Position numbers and translations under genes: made by a program | Assembly: GCA_017301995.1 (NCBI GenBank) | Contig: JAFLEH010000003.1 | Span: forward strand, 248,001-312,000 | Origin: Verrucomicrobiota bacterium | GTDB taxonomy: Bacteria > Verrucomicrobiota > Verrucomicrobiia > Verrucomicrobiales > Akkermansiaceae | Direction: 5' to 3' | DNA length: 64,000 nt | Part shown: in pieces, positions 54,301-62,600 of the stretch | How the letters are laid out: each line of letters opens with the position of its first letter | Position numbering within the stretch: the first letter of the stretch is position 1 | The notes under the pieces: model-generated | The model's database searches: none | Seen by the model: the letters and a program-made list of their open reading frames with translations, nothing else | What the model was told of the DNA's origin: nothing

Positions 54301-54459
54301 GCCGCCGTTGTGACGCACTAGCGCACCGGCATCCACCGTGTAAAGCGGCTCCCGCAGCTTTGTCAGATCGGTGCGGCCCACGGTGCCTCCGTGGGTGGTG
54401 AGGACGAGCCCCAGCATGCAGATTGTGGTTCTTGGAAAATACATAGTTCGTTGACCCAT
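51325..54459 (-). CDS. DUF4450-like (alpha/alpha)6-barrel protein (paralogue without LamG)
   Basis: Secreted protein of about 1044 residues; ATGs at 54471, 54459 and 54444 are possible. The ATG at 54459 carries the ACAACC leader, and the signal is FPRTTICMLGLVLTTHGG. It parallels the protein encoded at 22167-25970 throughout: HNGGRFNNRPLYCNQIGA, DPDDDGLYESYANTWPTDD, GGGTAEETAYAYSAHRAALE, SVWSLREMWPGDNYH, then the C-terminal NIAFTSLWDNWPRQV and ADGVEEKLELVPPLNFWSLC. The LamG insertion is absent. Acidic residues in DGLYES and SLREM are conserved between the two and are candidate catalytic groups. It follows the Tat-exported GH29 by about 40 bases. Probably an exo-glycosidase; the substrate is unknown. 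Confidence 0.82.
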   Translation of the reverse strand: MGQRTMYFPRTTICMLGLVLTTHGGTVGRTDLTKLREPLYTVDAGALVRHNGGRFNNRPLYCNQIGAIVIGGDRPLVRFGNSSVLHGTFMAALVRGDQTKWLHDWSDITSVFRPDHIEWVLKDGGFGGTRLRLEAVPPASGAGMALRLRIENAQPGDRLLWAFGGVARQSKSVLDVWDVTTVGREKILLKSFSPDDCLTNKASLDGDRLFIEIADGKPGSTSGRCSEPTELRVADASAWTDFAKFSCSGDGKRPMVCAAVKLDGQREICWAFRAGKEQSESPAECFAAGLRRAGEIGRRVVVETPDPRLDAMVGMSAAVMDGVYRNGIYTHSGMRWGVPLLGWRSVFGGTAYGWHDRVLQQARTCLARQIKESDKKVAKANPETGLSSQAPESRFFGKGRVDAYQPRHYDMQSQFFDQLIHAWRWTGDPELEKLLRPALELHLEYIRDCFDPDDDGLYESYANTWPTDDQWYGGGGTAEETAYAYSAHRAALELARRAGDAASVKRHETRLTKIHRSFMERMWIPSKQHIGASVEQIGHRRLREDCWLYSIFCPIDAGMLDHTKSAQALHYTEWGLERERMPYGGERVWPSNWVPSVWSLREMWPGDNYHLALAYFQTGLADDGWNILRGTFPHMAFYGPVPGDLGYPCGSTDFNDCASMFCRTVVEGLFGYRPDYPNGIVTIAPQFPAEWERASIRTPDFSLSCDRGRYRIGLAKPAALKLRLPVRAAKVIRVLVNKQPADFRIESSFGYGALRVDVSSCAQVAVEVVTEGVLDAPPVADARGALPDLRITRVDGAVPFLKVSKTHPVPPQPVAPPEIPPNAVWKTLNLSGVINGDIRTIFKQQYLSPRPNTCSLRLATDGYSTWQMVLNPKHQPPTIELDGTGKPVSTPQGARFAAVADGCNIAFTSLWDNWPRQVTVPVNQTGDAVWLLVCGFSPPMQGRIANAELRFKYADGVEEKLELVPPLNFWSLCPFGGADYDLKRDGFALPQQPPPQVRLGMNCRAMVYGRKLRPGVELRSITLETLSPEAIVGLMGASVMNGKD

Positions 54460-54500
54460 GGTTGTTATCATAACTAATTTGGCGAATTTAGGAGCAGAAC

Positions 54501-55919
54501 TCAGCGGATGAGATTTCCGTCTTCATTCCCTTTGGCGGCAGATCTCCCCAAAGCGGCGTCAAGGTCGTCAAACTCCAACCTGACAACGCCGACCGAATTT
54601 GTGAGCGAGTCCGCCGGAATGCCGCGGACCCGGAGGTAGCCGATGCGGCTCTGATGGTCGGACGGACAAAGATCGGTGCTGAGCCCGAGTTCGGAGTTGC
54701 TGTTGAGAAGCACCGCCCGTCTCGGCAAGGTTGTGAACGGTTTGAGTTTCACCGAATCGGTCATGGGCACGGTATGGAGATGGACATATAGCGTGTTGCC
54801 CCGGCGGGTAAGCATGACATTGGGATTCCGCGAGAGCCGGGTGGCGGGTAAGGCATCACCATAGGACTCTCCCACGGATTTCATCCAACGGCCGATCTCG
54901 CGCAGGATCGCGCTGCTGCGCGGATCGATCGCGCCATCCGGTTGCGGGCCGACGTTGAGCAGATAGTTCGCTCCGCGCGCCAGATAGCGCGTGATCGACC
55001 GTTCGAGGTGCCCGACGGTATAATAGTCCTCGTCCTTGCGGAATCCCCAGCTTTCCGATCCGACCGCTTGGCACGCCTCGACGCGGGTCGAGAACGCGCG
55101 GGCGTCGTCCGTCTTGTAGTCGCGCTCCGGCGTTCCGAAGTCGCCTTTGTCGAATCCTCGGTCGTTGATGACGGCATCGGGTTGGAGTTCGCGGATCATC
55201 CGGTTGATCGAAGGATCGGCGTGCTCGGGCACATTCATATCCCACCAGAAACCGTGGATCTTTCCGTAGTTCGTGCAAAGTTCCCGGACTTGGCCCCTGA
55301 GGAACTCCAGATAGGCGTTCCAGTCCGGCTTGTCTCCCTCCTCGGGCTTTGGCAGCTCATGATGGCGCCCCTGGTTAGGATAGTTCGGATGGTTCCAGTC
55401 GGCGATCGAGTAATACAGACACAGGGGAATCCGCCGCTTGTGGCAGGCGTCCGCGAGCATGCCAATGAGGTCTTTCCCGTAGGGGGTGTTCACGGTGGTG
55501 AACTTCGTGAGCTTCGAGTCGAATAGACAGAATCCGTCGTGGTGCTTGGTCGTTACGGTTAGATACTTCATCCCCGCCTCCTGAAGGAGGTCAAGCCATT
55601 GGTCGGGATCGAACCTGATGGGATTCCAGCGGTCGGCGAGCTTCACATATTCCCTACGTGGGACCCGTCCGCGCCACTGGTGCTGCTCATGCCAACCGAG
55701 GATCGAGTAGAGCCCCCAGTGGACGAACATGCCGAAGCGCTTCTCCAGAAACCAATCGCGCCCGTCACCAAAGCGTGGCGGCGCGGAATCGGCAGCGGGT
55801 TTCGCCGCAGAAACCTTCGCGCCCTTGGCTAACGGCGCGCCTAGCAAACCAGCGGCGGCGGTGCCGCCGAGTTGCTGGATAAACGAGCGTCTCTCAAGTG
55901 TGTGAAACGGATATTTCAT
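54501..55919 (-). CDS. Tat-exported GH29 alpha-L-fucosidase
   Basis: Enzyme of 472 residues from the ATG at 55919. The N-terminus LERRSFIQQLGGTAAAGLLG is a twin-arginine signal, so it should be exported folded, in contrast to the Sec signals of the other GH29 proteins. GH29 motifs: KRFGMFVHWGLYSILGW, YLTVTTKHHDGFCLFDSK, CLYYSIADWNHPNYPN and IHGFWWDMNVPEH, with the nucleophile Asp near 223. GANYLLNVGPQPDGAID closes the barrel and a small C-terminal beta-domain follows. A strong hairpin lies 30-60 bases upstream of the start, and a version of the conserved element further up. Tat export may mean a metal or folding requirement; this is inference. Confidence 0.92.
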   Translation of the reverse strand: MKYPFHTLERRSFIQQLGGTAAAGLLGAPLAKGAKVSAAKPAADSAPPRFGDGRDWFLEKRFGMFVHWGLYSILGWHEQHQWRGRVPRREYVKLADRWNPIRFDPDQWLDLLQEAGMKYLTVTTKHHDGFCLFDSKLTKFTTVNTPYGKDLIGMLADACHKRRIPLCLYYSIADWNHPNYPNQGRHHELPKPEEGDKPDWNAYLEFLRGQVRELCTNYGKIHGFWWDMNVPEHADPSINRMIRELQPDAVINDRGFDKGDFGTPERDYKTDDARAFSTRVEACQAVGSESWGFRKDEDYYTVGHLERSITRYLARGANYLLNVGPQPDGAIDPRSSAILREIGRWMKSVGESYGDALPATRLSRNPNVMLTRRGNTLYVHLHTVPMTDSVKLKPFTTLPRRAVLLNSNSELGLSTDLCPSDHQSRIGYLRVRGIPADSLTNSVGVVRLEFDDLDAALGRSAAKGNEDGNLIR

Positions 55920-55948
55920 CGGATAGGTTGGTTCATGGTTTCGAAGCA

Positions 55949-55979
55949 CATCCACCGGTCTGGGATCGACCGGTGGATG
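55949..55979 (-). promoter_or_regulatory. Strong hairpin in the leader of the Tat-exported GH29 gene
   Basis: CATCCACCGGT and ACCGGTGGATG are perfect 11-base inverted arms around the nine-base loop CTGGGATCG. The structure ends about 30 bases upstream of the ATG at 55919. It has no following T-run, so a terminator is unlikely. An operator, an mRNA-stabilising hairpin or a post-transcriptional control site are possible. Confidence 0.45.
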
Positions 55980-56013
55980 CGCGCTCAAAAAGCAGCGCCG
56001 GACTTCTACAGTC

Positions 56014-56044
56014 CGATACCGGCCCGTTTATCACGTTTTCCAAG
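56014..56044. promoter_or_regulatory. Conserved upstream element, site 3 (Tat-GH29 gene), divergent copy
   Basis: CGATACC is followed after six bases by TTTATC and then TTTTCCAAG, with the same internal distances as CGAATCC, TTCATG, TTTTCCAAG at 51204-51232. It is about 95-125 bases upstream of the ATG at 55919, the same distance as at site 2. Only the spacing and the right-hand block are well conserved, so the call is weaker than for sites 1 and 2. Confidence 0.3.
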
Positions 56045-56087
56045 CGGCGCGGAGCGGGTAGGCTGCCCGGACGGGACAATGGATCAT

Positions 56088-57134
56088 TCATTGGTCTGAA
56101 TCGATTGGCTTGCTCCACGCGATCGCGGATCCGGGGGCGAGAAAGAGGGTGCCATGTTGGGCTCGGGGCGGGAACTTGGCGGACCTGATATGTGTCCAAC
56201 TTTTGAGATCGCGGGAAGTGGCGAGTTGGAGATGTCCGCCTGCGGGTTCGTCCCATGCGAGCCACCATGAGTTGCGGTGGTAAAGCAGGCTGGGCCCCTC
56301 CGCCATGGATTTGCGCGGGTTGGGATCGGTGAACATCGGCGAATGATTGCCGGCGATGGGACCAGTGAGCGGTGAGAAGTTCGGTTGGTCGGTATCCATG
56401 CCGGAGCTGCGGGTGATCCACAGGTTTCTTCCGGGCATGGTTTTCAATGATTCGTCGCGCGAGCACTTGATGATCATGACCCAGTTCTTTTGCACCGGAT
56501 CAGGCTTCATCACGGCGTCGATGGAAGCGAAACCACGATCGAAGTAAAGTTTGGCATCGCTGAAAGTTTTGAAATCCCTGGTGCGGGTGATGAAGACCCT
56601 GTTGTCGTATTGGGAGCCGGGTTTGCCGTTGTTGTTGCTGGCGTCGCCGTCGTCCTTTTCACGCGGCGTGGTGCTGGCAAAGAGAATGAAGAAGTCCTTT
56701 TTCAGCGGATCGTGGTGGATCTCCGGAGCCCAGATGTTGTCGGGTTGGTCTTCGTTCGGAAGTGACGCGGGGAACGGCCGGACCTGAACCGGTTCCGACC
56801 AATCGGCGAGATTCTTCGACGACGCATAACCGAAGACACGGCCGGTCCAGTTCGAGGTCCAAACCATGTGGAACATGCCTTCATGATAGAGAATCGATGG
56901 GTCGCGGGTGAGGTTCTGGCCCTTCCATTTCGGCGGGGTGAATATCGGTCTGTCGTTGTTGAGGGGTTTGAAATCCACTCCGTCTCCGCTGGTGGCGAGG
57001 AAGACCCCGTCTTTGCCGTTGTCGCGGAAGTAGGAGAAAAGCATGACTTCCGGGGATGATGTTTGGGCGGCGATGACCGGCATGTGACCGATCATGAACT
57101 CGACGATAATGGCCGCTTTGTTGAAGAAGTTCAT
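56088..57134 (-). CDS. GH43-like glycosidase
   Basis: Protein of 348 residues from the ATG at 57134, with an N-terminal hydrophobic signal (AAIIVEFMIGHMPVIAAQ). GH43-type features: LTRDPSILYHEGMFHMVW (base Asp) and NIWAPEIHHDPLKKDFFIL (the WAPE motif), then KSMAEGPSLLYHRNSWWLAW in a later blade. It is a paralogue of the 319-residue protein encoded at 27202-28161, sharing the FSYF opening and blade order, with an insertion around TTPREKDDGDASNN. It lies between a GH95-like gene (203 bases upstream) and the Tat-exported GH29. The sugar specificity is unknown. Confidence 0.82.
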   Translation of the reverse strand: MNFFNKAAIIVEFMIGHMPVIAAQTSSPEVMLFSYFRDNGKDGVFLATSGDGVDFKPLNNDRPIFTPPKWKGQNLTRDPSILYHEGMFHMVWTSNWTGRVFGYASSKNLADWSEPVQVRPFPASLPNEDQPDNIWAPEIHHDPLKKDFFILFASTTPREKDDGDASNNNGKPGSQYDNRVFITRTRDFKTFSDAKLYFDRGFASIDAVMKPDPVQKNWVMIIKCSRDESLKTMPGRNLWITRSSGMDTDQPNFSPLTGPIAGNHSPMFTDPNPRKSMAEGPSLLYHRNSWWLAWDEPAGGHLQLATSRDLKSWTHIRSAKFPPRAQHGTLFLAPGSAIAWSKPIDSDQ

Positions 57135-57337
57135 TTTAGAGGTTGTTGGCCTGGCGAAGGATTGACCGCACGCGGCACGGGTTGTCCGCGATCCAGCGTG
57201 ACCGCATCTGTTGGAAAATCGGACACATGGGATTGCCCGCTTCAGTCGGGATTTCACTGCCCTGTCGCAGGGCGCGCGCGTCCGTCCAACATTGGATTTG
57301 GAAGAGTATCATGAGGAAGTCGGAATTGCCGTTAGAC

Positions 57338-59527
57338 TCACCTCCCGGACCGAGATCCGTAGCAGTTGCAGCGCGCGAGATCCGCGGCCACCGGAGTGAT
57401 GACGCACTCCGGCCGTGTGCCTTCCGGATAGATGAACGCTTCGCCATCCTTGGGCAGATCGAGGTCGTAAACGCCATCGCCCGCGGGTTTGAGCGGGACG
57501 GTTGCGTGGGCCGTTCCCACGATGCCGGGGCGGATGCGGCACGGTCCGCCGGCGAGGCTTTTCACCCTCACCCACCGGGTTTTGCCGTCTTTCCGTACGG
57601 CGCTGACGAGGAAGGCTCCCTCGGCGCGGAGGTTGTGAAACGAAATGTCCTGCCAAGTGCCGGGAACACCGGGGAAGACCCGGATGCGGTCTCCCCAACT
57701 GCTGAGCAGCATGTCATTGAGGGAGGCGGCGGCGGACAACGGCGTCTCGATGCACGGGCCGGCCTCGACATACAAGGTGTTGGGCGGAATTTTCGAATCC
57801 AGCAGCCGGTTCAGATACCGCGCGGCTTCATCGCCCTCGCCTAACAGGGATGAAATGGACGCCGCCCCGGTATAGGAATAGCCCGCGAGTTTCTGCGGCA
57901 TGCCCATCCAATGCTTGAGCGATTTGACGACGAGCGTCCGGTTCTCCGGTTGCTCGGGTGTCATCGTGTAGAGCGGATAGATCATGAGCAGGTGGGAATA
58001 GTGGCGGTGCGAACTGGCGAACGGGACCGCCGCGGAAATCATCATCCCGTTCGCATCCTGCGGATACGGGGTGAGCCTGGCCAGAGTGTCCTTCCATTTC
58101 GGAATCAGCGGATCGTCCAGCTTGAGGAGTTTGCATGAGCGGAGGAGCGTTTCGCAACCCCAGCGCAGCAGCGCGAGGTCGATGTTGCAATCCGGATTGG
58201 GTTTCGGCTGGTTCTCGTACTCCGGGCTGAGGCCGCGGGTGATGTGGAGTTTTCCATCAGGCCCCTCTTGCAACAGATGAAGATAGTGGTTGGTGGCGCG
58301 CTTGAGCATCGGATGCAGCCGACGCAGCAGCTCGTCGTCCATCGAATACCGGTATTGCAGCCAGTAGTTGTGCATCGCCCACGGCAGGTTGCAGAGTTCG
58401 TCACCCACGGCTCCCGCGCAGTTGTAGCCGGAGGTTCTGCCGATGGCAGCGGAGTCCGCCTGGAATGCGCCGGCGTTCTTCGCGAGGGCATCGGCGCCGC
58501 TGTCGATGAGTTCGCAGAGGGATTGGCCGAGTTCCAGCCGGTTGCCGGTCAACTGCGGCCAATAGGCGAGTTGAATGTTGAGGTTCCACCAAATCTTCGG
58601 CCATGGGGTGCTGCGGAACCACGGTCCCATCAGGTCGAGCGCGGGTCTGCCGGGGCGGGTGGCGGAGGCCATCTTGTACATCTGGATATAATAGAAGCTC
58701 TCAAGCCGGGTGTCCGGCACGGAAAGAAAACCTTCGGGCCAGAAACGATGCCACCACGCGCGATGGGACTCGACCAACGAAGGCACGCCGGAAGCCAGCG
58801 CCTTTCTAACGGCATTGACCGCTTCGGCTTTTGAATGGGCCTCCTGATTCGCGAACCCCACGGCGGCATAGACGACGGATCTGCCTTTTCCCGCATCGAC
58901 CGTCTTCCAGGCGGTGGTGTGACCGCCGCCGGGTTTCAGCGGTTGGAAGCTGAACGAAATGTCGCCGTCCGCGCCGGAAACCGGAGCCGCGTTCGTGTCC
59001 CTTTCGGTGAGAGGTTCCTTCTTGTGAACCTTGCGCGGATCGCTCGCAAGGCCGGGCGACCACGACCAGGATGCCCGTTCCCCGCCCTTGTCGGTGGTCT
59101 CGAAGACATTCACCATTTGATCGGTGTGGGTGAATGTTCGAAATTCGATTTCGCCCTTGTCGGTTTTGATATGACCTCGGACTTCCGCGTTCCAAAGATC
59201 CAGGCGCATTTCGCCGGAGATGATCCGTCCCTGCGGTTTCAGGACCAGGTCGCCGATCGGAATGCGTGAGGTCGAGAATGTCACATCGGAACGCCCCATC
59301 TGCCATTTCAGCGACTGACCCTTGTCCGCGGTGAAGACCATGGAGCCCAATTGGCCGTTGCCGGTGAACGCCGCGCTCTCGAAACGGTCCGGAAGGCGAT
59401 CCCACACCATGTCATGGCGGGCGAGAAACGATTTCCAATCGATCTTCTCCACCACCAGCGCGTCGGCCTGATGGAGCGGGAAGAATACGAACGGGACGGC
59501 AAGAGCGGCGAATCGAATGGAGTTCAT
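57338..59527 (-). CDS. GH95-like alpha-toroid glycosidase
   Basis: Secreted 729-residue protein with signal MNSIRFAALAVPFVFFPLHQ. The opening DRLPDRFESAAFTGNGQLGS resembles the GH95-type LGNGRMG turn, and KIWWNLNIQLAYWPQLTGNR corresponds to the active-site Asn region of GH95 ([12 protein letters not shown]). Further on, ITRGLSPEYENQPKPNPD may be the acid region and HRHYSHLLMIYPLYTM a conserved helix of the toroid. Similarity to the GH95 at 19710-22103 is low, so it may belong to a neighbouring, less described family. It is preceded by the giant repeat-protein gene (140 bases) and followed by GH43-like and GH29 genes, so it is placed as another debranching enzyme. Confidence 0.75.
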   Translation of the reverse strand: MNSIRFAALAVPFVFFPLHQADALVVEKIDWKSFLARHDMVWDRLPDRFESAAFTGNGQLGSMVFTADKGQSLKWQMGRSDVTFSTSRIPIGDLVLKPQGRIISGEMRLDLWNAEVRGHIKTDKGEIEFRTFTHTDQMVNVFETTDKGGERASWSWSPGLASDPRKVHKKEPLTERDTNAAPVSGADGDISFSFQPLKPGGGHTTAWKTVDAGKGRSVVYAAVGFANQEAHSKAEAVNAVRKALASGVPSLVESHRAWWHRFWPEGFLSVPDTRLESFYYIQMYKMASATRPGRPALDLMGPWFRSTPWPKIWWNLNIQLAYWPQLTGNRLELGQSLCELIDSGADALAKNAGAFQADSAAIGRTSGYNCAGAVGDELCNLPWAMHNYWLQYRYSMDDELLRRLHPMLKRATNHYLHLLQEGPDGKLHITRGLSPEYENQPKPNPDCNIDLALLRWGCETLLRSCKLLKLDDPLIPKWKDTLARLTPYPQDANGMMISAAVPFASSHRHYSHLLMIYPLYTMTPEQPENRTLVVKSLKHWMGMPQKLAGYSYTGAASISSLLGEGDEAARYLNRLLDSKIPPNTLYVEAGPCIETPLSAAASLNDMLLSSWGDRIRVFPGVPGTWQDISFHNLRAEGAFLVSAVRKDGKTRWVRVKSLAGGPCRIRPGIVGTAHATVPLKPAGDGVYDLDLPKDGEAFIYPEGTRPECVITPVAADLARCNCYGSRSGR

Positions 59528-59667
59528 GGTGTTCTGATCCTATCTACGCATTGGTCATTGGAAATCACACATTTCAACGCGAGCAAACAGCGTTCCTTCG
59601 AAGCCTGAGTCCGCGCGGGCGAAAGTCGCGGGCAGGACGGTTGAAACGATGGACACGGAGTACCGAT

Positions 59668-62600
59668 TTACGGGCTTGGTGACAGAACTCGCAATCTGAC
59701 AAACCGCTTTGGGCCCGCACCGGCAGGGATGGTCGCCTTCCACCTCTGGGTTGTTCCATTGTCGGATCCCGGGACGATTGACTCGATGATGCCCGTAGAG
59801 CGCCAACTCCCGATGGCGAGGGTGTCGCTCGATTCGACGGCGAAGGTTATACCGTCGCCCATGGCCGCGTTGGCCCGGGTGTAGGTGAATTCGAGCATTG
59901 CGCCGTTAGGTACGAGCACCGGTGTGACCCGGCTGTTGGCGAGCGGATTCTGGCCGGTGGCGAATTCCATGAGGTTGGCCTCCCCATCATTATTAGAGTC
60001 CGCGCCATCGGCGGCGTTTCCGGTGTTCGCCGCGGTGCCAAAGTGGCCGAAGCGCCAGCATTGGAGCGCGGTGGCGATGGTGAGTGTCACATCGTTGCCG
60101 TCGCCACCGGTGTAGGAGATGAGCCAGTTGTATCCGCTCGCGGGGAATACGCTTCCCTGCTGCTTGCCGGAGAACGCTCCGCTTACGGCGCCGGAACCGG
60201 TTTTGTTGACGATCGTAAAGCTGGTGCCGGTAGCGATCCCCGGTCCGGCGATGACGGTGAGATCTCCCGCAAGAGTGGCCGCTCCGCCAACAGCTAGAGC
60301 ATCCGCACCAGGCCGGACCTCCAAACACGCGCCTGAGGCGACTGCCAGATTCCCCGTGGTGTGGGGCGTGCCGATGACTGCGAGCGTGCCTCCGGAAGCT
60401 GTGATGTTGCTGGTGAAGGTTCCGCTGATCTCCAGTCGGCCGGAATTCACGACCGTGGCACCGGTATAGGTGTTGGTGCCGCGCAGTTCCCAGGTGCCGC
60501 CGCCGTTCTTGGTCACGCTCACGATGTTCGCACCGCCGTTGTCGGCGATGTTTCCGGTGACCGTGCCGCCCGCGGTGCCGCCGAGTTGAAGAGTGCGCGC
60601 GCCGGCGCTGGGAGAGGTGGTGATGCCGCCGGCCAGTGCCAGGCTGCCGCCGTCGCACACGATTTGCGTGCTTCCCGCCCCTGTTGTTAGAAGCAACTGG
60701 CCTGCGATGGTGTTGTTGCCGCTCACATTGCGCAGCGCACCGGTAGCCTGCGCCCCGCTTGTTAGGACCGTGGTCGTGGCGGGCAGGGTGATATCGGTGC
60801 CCGCGCCATCGAGTTCGAGGCGGCCGGTGCCGGTGGTGGCAAAGACGCTCTTCGACGCGCCGCCGAGGGCGGAGGCTTGTGAAACGCGGAGGACTCCGCC
60901 GCTCACGGTGACGCTGCCGGTGAAGGTGTTCGCCGTGTTCAGCGCCAGCGTGCCGGCGCCAAGTTTTGTTAGCCCGCCGCTGGTTTGGTCGAGCGTCTGG
61001 GAACATTCGAAGATATGCGCGGCGTCTGCGATATCGAGCGAGACGGTCTTCGCCGCGGTGAAGGTCACCGTGCGCCCGAGGTCGGCGAGGCTGCCGAGTG
61101 TGGTTCCGGTGACGCGAAGCGTGCCGCCGTTGAAGACGAGTGGTGCCGTCGGGGCGCCGAGATTTTCCGCGCTGGTGATCGCGAGAGTGCCGGAGCTGAG
61201 GGTGGTCGCGCCGCCGTAAGTGTTAGATCGGGTCAAGGTGAGCGTGCCCGCACCGTTCTTGGCCAGCCCGCCGCCCTCTTGGTTGAGCATGAGATCACAG
61301 GTGAAATTGTGGGTGCCGGTCGCGATGTCGAGTGTCACGGTTCTCCCGGGAGCGAAGGTCACCGTCCGCCCCACCGCGCTCATGCTTGCGAGCGCGGTGC
61401 CGTTGATGCGCAGTGCGCCGCCATCGAGCGTTAGCGGCGCACTGGGCGCTCCGAAATTCGCGGGCGCGCTGACGGCCGTCGTGCCGCCCTGAAGAATGGT
61501 GGGGCCGGTGTAGGTGTTCGTTCCGGAAAGCGTGAGCAAACTATAACCGTCCGTGCGCGTGAGGCCACCGGGGCCGCTGATGGTGCCGCTGAAATTGAAG
61601 CTCCCCGAATTGGTGCCCTTGAAGGTCACATCCGCACCGAGGGTCATGTTGTTCGCAACATTCACACTGACATTCGACGAGAACGCGGCGAGCTGGACAT
61701 ACGGCGCATTCTCGCCATTCGCCACGAATTCAAGCGGGCCGCCGGAGAGATTCGTCACCACCGTGCCGCTTCCCGTGCCGCCCAGTCGCAGTGAATTGAG
61801 TGTGAGCGTTCCCGCCAAGTCATTCGGAGCCGCAATCGTTCCCGAAAGCGTTTGACCGCTGAAAAACTCCACCGCAAGCGCGGCATTCCCCACCGGCGGA
61901 GCGCCGGTGTTCCAATTCGCGCCGCCACTCCAGTATCCGCCTGATAGATTGTTGAAGATGAAGACCGGGATCGAAAGCGGATCAGTCGGAACCGAACCGC
62001 CGTTGAACTCGGCGAGATTGATGACGCCATCGCCGTCGGGGTCCGCGTTGTCAGCCGCATTGCCCGCGCTGGCGTTGGTTTCAAAGTGGGTGAAGCGCCA
62101 TTGCTCGATCGCGGAACGCGGGGTCCACACCAGATTCGCGGCGGTTGCGGTTTGTGCGATGGAGAACGCGCCGTAACCGCTGGCAGGCCGTCCAACGGAG
62201 TCCGCGCTCACCGTGCCGAGGGTAAAGTTCCCGGTGCGCGCCGCAGCCGTTAGAACCACCCAGGTGCGTGCGGTGTTCCAGAATGGATCCGCGAAATCGG
62301 CCGCGCTACCGGTGCCGTTGAGCGTCACATCCACCACCGCGCCGGTGTTCACCGCTGCCGTGGACGCGACCGCATTGCCTGCAGCCGCGGAGTTGGCGCC
62401 GACATTCAATTTCACCCGCGCGCCAGCCCCAAAGGCAAGAGTGCCGCCGAAATTCAGGGTCCCGTTGAGCGCGAGATTTCCATTCACGGTGGTATTCGGC
62501 GCGACCGTGCCGCTGCCGCCAAAAGTCGCGCCGCTGGCCACCGTCACATTGCCACCTGCCGCAATGCTGCCGGTGATCAGCAGCGTGCCGGTGGTGACCG

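Noticed and set aside
57175..57235. TTGGAAAA near 57212 as a fourth copy of the conserved upstream element
   Set aside because: Only the short TTTTCCAA block matches, in the opposite orientation; the GAATCC and TTCATG blocks are missing at the proper spacing.
59610..59650. GC-rich repeat near 59625 as a terminator
   Set aside because: The similar GCGGGC blocks are direct, not inverted, and no T-run follows.
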